This document shows, in pieces, positions 54,203-64,000 of a stretch of DNA of 64,000 nt; within the stretch, counting starts at the first letter, position 1; the number at the start of each line of letters is the position of its first letter. The notes under the pieces are model-generated. The model did not search any database. It was not told the origin of the DNA and worked only from the letters and a program-made list of their open reading frames with translations. The stretch comes from Steinernema hermaphroditum (lineage: Eukaryota; Nematoda; Chromadorea; Rhabditida; Steinernematidae), in assembly GCA_030435675.1 (NCBI GenBank), contig CM059624.1, forward strand, positions 15,276,769 to 15,340,768. The letters are read 5' to 3'. The translations under genes were made by a program, and so were the position numbers.

Positions 54203-54523
54203 ATGGACCCCACAATGTGCCGAGCGGGTTGTGGCTTCTTTGGCTCCGAGAAGTTCGATTCGTTCTGTTCACAGTGTTTCAAACAGCACTGTCCTGATAG
54301 TCACCAGCAGCAGCCGAGCACCGCCGCCCGTCCATCCAGGCCAGTTGAATCTCCTAAAGTTCCTTCCCCTGCCCCCGAAGCTTCAAAGGAAGTGGAAAAG
54401 CCTATGGAAAAGCCAGAAGAATCCTCTGATCCATCACCGCCGAAGAAAACGAACCGCTGCACGACCTGCAACAAACGAGTCGGCTTGCTGGGCTTCTCCT
54501 GCGAATCCAGTCGTGACCGCTGA
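54203..54523 (+). pseudogene. A20/AN1 zinc-finger copy Z4, AN1 domain deleted
   Basis: The start, A20 finger (C6, C10, C22, C25) and linker match Z3 closely. After GLLGFSC, the sequence jumps straight to the part encoding the final NPVV region. Compared with Z3, 98 bp are missing, with the two bases GC shared at the joint. Because 98 is not a multiple of three, the frame ends after ESSRDR. The product would be an A20-only protein of 106 residues. The tRNA-Thr found before Z1-Z3 is absent here; S5 lies directly upstream. Confidence 0.9.
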
Positions 54524-54539
54524 TAAGATCCAGCGAATC

Positions 54540-55236
54540 TAAATATTCTCGTTTTGTTTCGATTTCAACTTTGTACAGATAAACCTCATTTCCCACCTAG
54601 TTATCGTAAGATGTACAGAAGTCGTCTCTCATGTCTAACTCAGTGATTTGATCTGGACCCCAAGCGACCGAGCGCAATGTGATAGCCAAAAGAGTGCAGA
54701 ATTCTCCACGTCTGCTCATCAGCTTCTAAACCGCCAAATCCGAGCAGATGTTCTTCCAGAGAGATCATCATAATGATCTCCTTCCTCAAGCGGCCGCCCG
54801 CAGCGCCTCGAAGATGACCTTTCGTAATTAGCACTTCTCCATTGGAGTGGCTGCGCAACTGGACATCTGTTTTTGCATCACCGATCGCGCGATTATTCGC
54901 TGAGACAAGAGGATTACGCCACACGCCTATCCGCTGTTTACAAATAGACTGATTGTCGCTGGTTTCGATTGCACACATTTCAATTTTCAGTTTTTCTTTA
55001 TTAAAAAAGATATATCTGGCAGAGCGCCTATCAATAGAATAATATATAGTACCCTGTATACTGTACATACATACATATACATATATGATACATACACAGC
55101 GCAAACTCTGTCGTCACACGGTTGCACTCTTAAAGCTCGATTGGAGGAGAACGATAAGTCAATGTAATGCGAATCGATGTTCGAAATGACCCTAGTGGAG
55201 AGGAGGACTATGTACATGGGGGATACGGTAGACGCT
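54540..55236. other. intergenic between Z4 and Frizzled
   Basis: 54614-54690 repeats the 3' flank of Z3 (50719-50790). A (TA/CA)-rich patch lies at 55060-55100. No gene supported. Confidence 0.5.
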
Positions 55237-55345
55237 TCACACTTTTTCCGGATATAGCTGACCAGAATGCAGCGGAGGACAATGCCTCAGAGTCGTTTGG
55301 AACATAAGAGGAGTGTTGCAGTCGGATTGGTGGTACGGTAAGTGT
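55199..55345. repeat. repeat overlapping the Frizzled 3' end (partner 59729-59880)
   Basis: Shared words with 59729-59880 include AGCTGACCAGAATGC, AGAGTCGTTTGGAA and TACGGTA at both ends (55224-55230, 55334-55340). The Frizzled stop codon and last ~36 codons lie inside it. Confidence 0.75.
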
Positions 55346-57679
55346 GGGAGAGTCCCGACAGCTTCGTGGTAATTTATCTGGGTCTCGGAGCGATGGCTCT
55401 GCTGGCAGCAGAAGAAGCGCTGCCAGCTTCGGGCGGTCTTCTTTGAGAGAATCCAGATTCCTGAGGTCATCCAGCCGACCACCAACATTGCGGCCGTTTT
55501 TATGAAGGCAAAGTAGGTTGTGATTTTGCCTAAAGGGTCCGGGTTACGGTAGGTTTATGGAATAGTGGACTGACTTTCAAAAGGCGCATGATCGTTGCTG
55601 GAGGCACATGAGCACATCTTCGATTGTTCCCAAAGTGGACGGTATTGCTGCTCGTAGAACAGGACGACGAGGACGAAAACGGCGACTACGGTATAGAGGA
55701 CGGTGAAGATGCCGATTTTGGACATCAGCTGCGTGAGCTTCTCGGTGTTGTTGGAGCCGCTTTGCTTGCGCATCACCGAGCGGATCTTCCAGAGGTTGAG
55801 GAAGCCGATGAAGAGGAAAAGGACACCGACGATGAAGTAGACAAGGAGAGGTCCTGAAACGATCGCCATCAATAAGGTCCTTGTGGCTTTTAAGAATGGA
55901 GGATAGGATTACGGTATTTTTACCTCACTTACCGATAACAAACATGTTCAAGTAGTCCGTATTCGTATTGCCAACGTAGCAGATTCCAGAAAACGGGTCA
56001 CCATCTACAGCATCAAAGAAGATGACCGCGGCAGTCTTCACAGCCGGGAGGCCCCAGGCAAAGAGATGGAAGTAAGCCGACAGGTTGGCGATGGCTTCAT
56101 TCGACCACTTGGAGGCAGCGGCCAGCATCCAGGCCAACGACAGGACCACCCACCACACCCAGGAGGCCATGCCGAAGTAGTAGATGAGCATGAAGACGAG
56201 CATACAGAGATTGGATCCTTGGTCACCGCCACGGATAACGGCGCCATCGCAGGCAACGGCTTCGTGGCCACTGAAGTAGCGAAGCAGGAACCCAACGGCT
56301 ACCATCATCTGGCAAAGAGCCAGGAAGAAGATCGGCCTTTCCGGGTACTGGAATCGGTCCATTTCGATGAGGAAGGTGAGTACGGTCAGAGCGGAGAAGA
56401 GGAGGCAGGTGATGGACCAGAATCCAATCCACGAGTTAACCGATTGCTGCGTTTCGTGGTCCTTAATCGTCGCGTGGCATGAGTAGGCACAGTCGGAGAC
56501 GTTTCCGATTTTCGCTCCGAGGCCGACGGCCTTCAGGAACGGGTTCTTACAGCGACAGTCGCACTTTTTCGGCAAATCCACAGCGTCAATAGTGACACTG
56601 GGATAATACTCATTGTTAGGCTTGGACGGGACTTCGTTGGCGGGGGTTGGAGTGTCCGGTGGCGCTGCGCACACTTTGCCCGTTTCGGCCTGCTCGCTCA
56701 TTTTTGGCAGACGGTCACAGTCGAGTGATGGAGGCCAGGCGAAGTTGTGCTCGCGCATGATCGGTTCACAGCGGCTTTGCGCTTCCTGGCACACTTCCCG
56801 GCACGGAAGGACCATCTCGTCGTAGTTGTCCTGACAGATGGGCGTGTACAGGGAACATAGGAAGAATTTTAGATGAGCATAGCATCCGACCTGAAAAAAA
56901 GAGAATATATTAAATGTACCAAAATCAAAATAGGAAGTCATCGAATCCCATGAATTAAGGAGGGCTACGGTAATTGGCTCGATGTGCTATCAAGACATCC
57001 CCGTTCTGTGTATGAAATCCTTTGTTGATCTATCCAATGTAGTATTGAAAAGAATAGTCATCGTCTCTGTTCTATTGCCAGATCTTCCTTGGCCATATCT
57101 ATGATCTTAATATCTCACTATCAGGCTTAGTTTATAACGTTTTGTTAGCCACCTGACATGCTATATAGCTAGCAAACATCGGCCTTATATTTATCTAGGA
57201 ATGATGACGGATTTTCAACTCTGTTTTCAGCAGACTTACTAGGAGCCTTCTGGTCTATCCATGGAAAAGAGTTCACGTTAGATTGATGAAAGCATACACC
57301 ACAATGTTGCCCTCAATCCTAGAGATACACTCTCCAAATTTTGGACCTTTTTATGACAGTTATCGCATGTCAATTTCATCGTTTCATCTCAAATATGACT
57401 TTTATAGTACCTCAATTTCGTGTTGAATGGCACACCCTAGTTTTGAGATCAGATTTAATACATATCCTTAACAAGACCTACCGTAACTAACGGATAAAAC
57501 TGATGGACTTCCAGTCCGGCTTCATCTTGTCTATCATGACCTTGGAAGTTCGGATAACTGGTCATGTTGTATCCAATTCCTTGACACAAAGGTATGGTGA
57601 TCGGCTCGCATATCTTCTTCGAGTCGACAGTTCTCGCGGCAAGTAGGATGAGCGCCAGGAGCGCGAATATCCGCTTCAT
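55237..57679 (-). CDS. Frizzled Wnt receptor (four exons, 575 aa)
   Basis: Minus-strand exons 57679-57482, 56890-55933, 55853-55575 and 55529-55237 encode 575 residues in phase. The signal peptide is [20 protein letters not shown]. The Wnt-binding Cys-rich domain then has ten Cys (ICEP, PLC, GC, FLC, PIC, PC, VC, RC, DC, KVC). A spacer leads to seven membrane segments. The intracellular KTxxxW motif that binds Dishevelled follows segment 7 (KTARSW). All hallmarks of a working Frizzled are present. I cannot decide which of the C. elegans types (MIG-1, LIN-17, MOM-5, CFZ-2) it matches. The cytoplasmic tail is short, and its last ~36 residues are encoded by a repeat also found at 59.8 kb. The upstream region to 64 kb is gene-poor. 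Confidence 0.93.
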
Positions 57680-59728
57680 CGTCTGAAGGATCAATAAGTG
57701 AAGAAAAGACGTTAATGAAGCGCACAAATCCGGTCGCGTCGCGCGATCCACTTGAGTCAACCTCTGGCCGGCGCTCTGTTCACACAAAATAAACAAAAAA
57801 GACGTCGCGACATAAACAAGACAGGATTAGGAAGTCCACGACGGGCAGGCAGTCGTGGAGTTGCGCAGCAGCAGACCACTGGCCACTCGGATAAGCCTGA
57901 GCTGCTCGAGACGAGCGTTCAGCGCCTAACCTGTGTTTGCGCGCCGAGCGGAAAACAAACACTCGAAGCATGTACCTGAGCGCATAAGTAACAGCGGATG
58001 ATGGAGAGGGCGCCCGGGTCGGGGGAGGGTTGCGCGGGGCGGTGCTTATGAGGGCATCCCGAGGTGTTCATCATGGAATGGAAGTGAGGGATAATAAGGA
58101 TGGGCTGGGCTTGGTGAGGATCTGGGAAGATGGACATATGGGCAGAAGGGTGGATCCGGGGCAATTTGCTTAGTGGCACGGTTCGTGGGAGGGTTGAGGC
58201 GCCGGGGAAAGGGCATGCCTCTAATTATAAGAAAGTTAGACTTAAGATCTTAAGTTGGGAACCATATCTTTTCGATATTGACCATGGTGAATAAGTTAGG
58301 ATGTCTCCGATCGGTCTGGACTTGGGCCACATCACGACCGCTAGTTGGCCCCATTCATGTCGATAGAGGTAAGGTCCAGCTTGATTGTGTTAGATCGGAT
58401 AAAGATTGACGAATTGGCCTAAGGATTTCGGTCAACGTTTCGGTCTTTTTCGGTCAACCGGCTTCTGTTTGATAAATTTAATGACTTGATGGATTGCGGA
58501 ATACAGTAGTCATTGAGGGTTGCATGGAAAGGGTTTCAAGGGTCCACAGATGTGTCTTAGCCGTAGTCAAACTGAAGATGTTCTTTGGAATTTACTCAAG
58601 GTGGACCTGTCACTAGTCCTCATCTAACCTTGGTGGAAAACCGGCACGTGATTGAGGAATAAGCAAGCCATTAAAATGGACTAGGATGAGCATCCAGGAA
58701 CACACCAATCCGTATTTTCTTCGGAACACGTAGTATTGGTCGCATCGGCGAAGAAGCAGCGATTTTGAAAGCTGAAACCCGACGGCTCGCCGCCTAGGCG
58801 CTCTCAAATTACCTGCTGACAAAGATGCCAGAAGGATTAAGATGAGGAGGCCTGAGGAGGCCCAGCCGCTATACGGCTTTGAAGAGACCGCCGAAGAGCA
58901 AATTGGAGTCACGAAGAGACACATGCGCGCACGGTAGTCGATCGACCTGCGCGCAATATGGACATATGGACGTCTGGGAAGCGATGCTGGAAGTGCGAGG
59001 ATTCGCACGTCGCGTGACATGCTCAACGAATGCTACTTGTCTCTTTCTTTGGGCAGATCTTCGCACTTCCCGATCCGATCTGATAGCAGAGGGGCGAACG
59101 AATTGATTGATCGAGATATGGGCAATTATCTTTTGCCTAGTCTTAGTATCAAGCTGGGCAAAGACTTTTTTGTTTATCTTCGGTTATTCTATTCACTTTG
59201 GAGCCTACTTTTACTTAAAATTCAAGCTGAAAACCACCGAACAGAGGGTCATCGGCTGTGGCTGGAACTCAGAGTGAAGTTGAACCCGGTTCTTTCCAAA
59301 TTTTCCCAAAGAAATATGAGAGCTAGGCCTTGTTTTTGCCTTAGGCACACCAAACTACACAGTCAGCTACTTCGGCCTTAGGCACCTTGATCTCAGTGAC
59401 CTCAGACTGCTTGATCGGAAGATCTCAAACTACTCGCTGGTCAACAAATTACCGACTCACTATACTTCAGCCGATGCTTATCTTAGCGTGAAGAAAGCAA
59501 ATGAATTAGCAAGCAGCCGGAAAAACATGGCTCTTAGGGAGATACGATTACGCAACACCACCCACAGAAGCCAAATGTGCAAAAAGAGAAGGCGGAGGGC
59601 GTAACAGGAAGGTGATTACGATCGCGAACGAATTTACGACATCACATGCGTGAGTAATTGGCTGGGCATGCGCTGTGTTCGTTCGAGGTCACAAGTCATG
59701 CATTGGCGCAAAGTCTATCTGTGGGGGC

Positions 59729-59880
59729 CTATGAGGACTACCTGGGTTACGGTAGATCCTTCGGCGTTTCCATGTTTTTTTCGGGTGCAGCTGACCAGAA
59801 TGCTGACTAAAGCAGTGTCTTAGAGTCGTTTGGAATATGAGAGGAGGGTTCCAGTCGGTTTGGTGATACGGTATGTGGCC
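59729..59880. repeat. dispersed repeat, partner of 55199-55345
   Basis: Bounded by TACGGTA at 59748-59754 and 59867-59873. It shares AGCTGACCAGAATGC and AGAGTCGTTTGGAA with the copy at the Frizzled 3' end. It is open on the minus strand in the same frame as the Frizzled tail ([19 protein letters not shown]). Confidence 0.75.
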
Positions 59881-62800
59881 CAACACACGATACGTGAAGT
59901 AGCCCTTGTCAACAGTTTTTTAAAACAACGAAGGACATCAAGATAATTAACGAAAATTGAGCCTGTCTCGGGTCAGCTCGCGAAGATTAACCCCACTCAG
60001 CCTCAACGGAACACCCTTACACAATAGGCCAAAACAACAGAAGACCATCCTCCCTCCCTCACACACATTCCCAGCACAACATGAGCGGAGTGGCGAGGCC
60101 GCGGCCCTCCACGCCTTCTTCCCACTCGAGTAGTCGTGCGCACGCGTCGACTAATTACCCTGCAACCCGGCGACGGCCCAACTTCGGGTGGAGGGCGCGA
60201 AAACGGGGCGGCGCCGTGGCGACGCCTTTCCGGGGGTCACTTCTGTCACTTTGCATATTTGCCGGTTGAATGCGTGTGCCAAGGTGAAAACTACTTTCCG
60301 CTGTAATTACGGCCGCTGCAGGGTGGAAGTGGTTGGGGGAGAGCGGGGTGAAAGGGATAAAGGGACAGCGGATAAGGAGTTTATATAGTGTGTTTGGAGG
60401 GAAAAGGTGAAGGCTGGTGGGGGATTAGGTCTAGAAATTGGATAGGAATCTGGTCTGAGAATTAATGACCTTTAAACCGGCATCGACAACTATTTGAGGA
60501 GGGTTCATTTACTCAGGATTTCTGCACACTACACAGTTGTTCTTCGTGTGTCTACAACAGAAGAGGATTTCTTTAAAAGGATCACTGCATTGTCTTGTTT
60601 AGGCTCATCTGTCAATGTGATGACCAATTTAACTGTCACTTTTAAAGAACTACATAGGGCAGCGATGAGGTCCCGGATATTAGTTGGGAATCTGGTCTCA
60701 GAATATACAATCTTTAATCATCTTTTCTAGGTTGAGCTGGGCGGTAATCTTTTGGAGGGGGTAGGTGACTTGCCACCACGCATTGTCCGATGATTGAAAA
60801 GAAGTTCTTTCAAGATGAAAATTTCAAGACGAGAGTGAATCTTATCGTTCCTTAGTCATCTGTTTCTGTTATCTGTTTAGAACAGAAACATTGCACAAGG
60901 AAGCTTGAACGGAATCCATATCATCCTTTATCAACCTTAAGCTTCATTTATAGCACGATTTCGAAAAGTATTGACTTAAATGAGCACACACCAGGATTTG
61001 ACCATTCGGATTGTATACCATCTCAATGTGCAAGAGCTTAAAATAAACGAAATCATTTGAATCTCAGTCGTTGATCGAAATTATGAGTTTTGAGACCCGA
61101 TCAGAGTGAGTTTTCATATGATATCCTGAGCAATCCATGGGTACGTTTATGATCTTGTTAGGTTTAGACTGCACTCTTCCTCCTTCCTATACTCCTTTGT
61201 CAGCATAGCACGTTCATACTACAAATTCCACGAACCTACCACAGCAAAAATTCCACCTCCAACACGCTGACCCACTCGAGTCTCCGCACCTAGCGCACGT
61301 CGTGTTCACGAGCAAGTTCGTCAAGGCGGCCGGTGGCTTTGATCACTCACTGCGGGACACATCGCTTTGACACGCGCGCGAACACCGTGAGACACAAATT
61401 GGCGCCGAGCACTTCAAAGATGAGCGGCCTCAACGAGAAGCGATCGTATCGAATGGGAAACGGTTTCTGGGGGTGATATGTGAACATGGCCTTACGATCA
61501 CCGTTTTTCAAAAGGTGCGGATCAGTCACTATCTGAGGGGTTCCGTTTTAAGATCATATAGGGCCACTAAGGGATCGTTTTGAAATTTAAAAGATAAATT
61601 TTGAAGATAATGAAGATACGAATGTGTTCGTCTATCATATATATGTATCCAAAAAATGTTGGACATAGCCAGAACGAAAATAAGCGCACAAAACGAATCA
61701 GCGCTGACATCATTATGCTGGCGAATAGTGCCATAACAAACAAGAAAACACGACTTGATCCGAGGGCCACGCCGTTATGCTCAAAATACGAAACACATCA
61801 TAGGCACAAAATGTGAAGTGGCGGGAAGGGGAAGGCGAGAACTGGCGAGAAGCACTTGACAAGTCAAGTAGCGGTGCAGACAGCCGGGCCTTGACAGTTT
61901 TTCCCGAAGGTAGTGTCCAATCAAAAACATCAAAAAACTGTCTTAGTGTTACGTGGTCGACCAAATTCTGAAGATGAAGCCTAGGCCTAAGGGTGGAACA
62001 ATGACTAAGCCTTGGGTCCTTAGCAACGGAAAGAGAATGCATTAAAAAGAGAGCTTCGAAGACGACATGGTATTCATCTCTGGCCAAGCTATGGCAGACC
62101 ACTTCAAGATTCAAATTGTACAGAAAAGGGACATGATATAGACACGCCAGACTTGAGCTGTCTCGTAAGCTGCCACCCTACATCACCTGGGAACCTAAAG
62201 CCCAGTCATTTGGAAATAGTTAGGCCATAGAGAATGGCGCCTGAAGGCTAAACCTCGGTCTAAGACGTCAAACAGAGTCATGTCCAAAAGTGGCAACTTC
62301 AAAACTTTATATCAAACTTTCCTATTAGCATGAGCGGGCGATTCATCTCGGCGATAAGCGCTCGCATCGGGGACGTGTCCACGACGACGGCATCTCAGCC
62401 CCGAGGCGCGATATCTCCGCTGATCTGTGGCGGGGTTGAGTGACAGCCAGCGGAGGGGAGAGTTCGAAATCGAAAACGGCGATGGCGAAACGCTCGGCTG
62501 TGAGTGATTCACTCATAACCCAACGGACTCGCCCCGTCGAACTCGCTCTGTCGAAAATCTGATTATTTAATTTGAGAGATCGACGGACGGCGCCTCATTT
62601 GCCGACATTCAACGTCGACGCCGTCGCCGTCGCCATCGTTGCCGACGACCAAAAGGAGGCATATGCAAATTAGGGACTGGCGGCGTTAATGCACTAATTC
62701 GGTAGGGTTGTTGGGGTGGAAGTGCTTGAGGGTAAATAGAGTCGTGATGAGGGAGGGCAAAGCTGTTCGTTGCGGGTGGTGAAGGGGCGTACAACGCAGA

Positions 62801-63389
62801 TGGGTTGGCTCTATTTTCGTCGAACATGGGAACTCGAAATGAAAAAATGTCGAAATCTAATCAGGTGATTCCATAGCGATGATGCTCCTTACATTATCGT
62901 ATCTTATTTCTACAGTTTTTGGTTCACAAATTATGCGAACTGGAGGTCTCAGTCATTCGGAAACGGTCAGCATCTTGATCTTTATTCGGACGGAATCATG
63001 TCCAGGAGGCGCCTGTCAGATCAACGAACCGACTGGCGGAGCTCCATCACAAACTTCTACTTGATCTCTATGCTTTATCAAAAGCGAATTCCAACAAAAA
63101 ATAACTTCTGAACGGCACTCTACACTTCGGATGTTGCGCAATTTGCGCCCTTTGCCGCTAACAAGATCAAAGCGCCATTCCAGAGGTCAACAGCCCCCTT
63201 TGAAAGGCGCATATGCTACCGAAAGCACCGACAGATCGTAACCACATTGTCCGCCCATCAATGAGGACAAGTGTGGACGTCGGATGTGTGAATGAAGTCT
63301 GTAGATATGCCCACAGAAAGAGACAATGGGTAGTCATGGAACTTGTCATCTGAGGTGCGAACTTTCGCATGTTGTGGACGATGATCCAG

Positions 63390-63835
63390 GAGGTGTAATG
63401 GTTAAGCATTTCAAGGGATCACAGGGATCAGTACTAAGTCTATAATGATGTGGATTAAAATAGGATCACGTTCAGGGCCGATTTGTGGGTTTTCTACACA
63501 AGATAAGCCTCATATTCTTGGGCCTATCCAGATGCTCATGCTTGTGTTGATTTTGCCGTTTTGGGTTCAAAATAGATCCAGAAGAAACTGACACTTCTAG
63601 GTCGTTTCACTCCCCCGACTTCATAAAATCAGGAAGGGTTAATGGTCAAGCATTTCAAGGTATCGCAGGGATTGGTCTTAACCTTAAAACCAGTGTTAAC
63701 AATCTTGATCAAATTAGGGCCAAGCTCAGGGCATATCTCAAGGTAGCAACCTCGTTTTCTTTGAGGTATCTAGATGTGTTTCGGGCTCATATCAGGTCCA
63801 GGACAAACTGCCACTTCGAGGCTATATCACTCTCC
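63390..63835. repeat. two imperfect direct repeats of about 220-245 bp
   Basis: AATGGTTAAGCATTTCAAGG near 63397 recurs as AATGGTCAAGCATTTCAAGG near 63641. CACTTCTAGGTCGTTTCACT near 63592 recurs as CACTTCGAGGCTATATCACT near 63813. Both copies keep the same internal order. Confidence 0.7.
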
Positions 63836-64000
63836 CGACCTCAACAAGTAGACCGGCGTGCAGCCGACGGTCACTAATCCGACTATGCAAATCGAGTAAA
63901 GCAATTGCTCGCCAACGAACGGGCAGCAATTAGCGCGCGCCCAAACGGTAATCTCGTTTCCCTTCGCGCTCAAGTACGGGCGCTCCCGTTCGCCGCGAAG

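Larger units (their letters stand above)
57680..64000. other. gene-poor region upstream of Frizzled
   Basis: No supported gene. It contains the repeat at 59729-59880 and a tandem duplication at 63390-63835. GC-rich patches lie at 58000-58060 and 60080-60240. It could hold Frizzled regulatory sequence, but I cannot point to specific sites. Confidence 0.45.

Overview
The window looks like nuclear DNA of a nematode, probably a free-living rhabditid or diplogastrid. It holds a cuticlin-type ZP protein, a Frizzled receptor, a ZNF277/ZTF-7 homologue and many spliced genes with introns of about 38-46 nt. No genus can be fixed from sequence alone. The first ~13 kb and the last ~6 kb are largely gene-poor and contain tRNA relics, foldback repeats and degenerate tandem motifs.

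Layout. 13.4-21.0 kb: tRNA-Thr genes, a small membrane-protein ORF, and two tandem copies (S1, S2) of an unrecognised secreted protein family. 21.06-27.93 kb: a complete, very young Ty3/gypsy-type LTR retrotransposon with identical 200-bp LTRs, a TATG target duplication and one gag-pol frame. That frame ends in an extra SGNH/GDSL-hydrolase-like domain. 28-32 kb: duplicated tRNA-Thr flanks, a second copy of the small membrane ORF and dispersed repeats. 32.9-34.7 kb (-): cuticlin-like ZP gene. 35-37.7 kb (-): F-box-like gene and its decayed copy. 38.6-39.3 kb (-): A20/AN1 zinc-finger gene with a tRNA-Thr just upstream. 40.7-41.7 kb (-): a three-exon Cys-rich gene of unknown function. 43.8-46.4 kb: ZNF277/ZTF-7 homologue (7 exons, 647 aa). 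46.7-54.5 kb: a rearranged array of A20/AN1 genes (Z2-Z4), tRNA-Thr genes and S-family genes (S3-S5), including a large inverted repeat (S4/S5). 55.2-57.7 kb (-): Frizzled (4 exons, 575 aa).

The most distinctive content is a repeating module: secreted S-family gene, then tRNA-Thr, then A20/AN1 zinc-finger gene. The full module is seen at 48.05-50.58 kb; the others are partial, decayed or inverted versions. S proteins have a signal peptide, a six-exon structure with conserved intron positions, a conserved CxxC pair and a conserved C-terminal domain. S1, S2 and S3 appear intact, S4 is truncated, and S5 is broken. I do not recognise the S family. The second distinctive item is the SGNH-like tail of the retrotransposon polyprotein. 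Exon models were built by hand from splice signals, reading-frame phase and comparison between copies; no transcript data or database searches were available.
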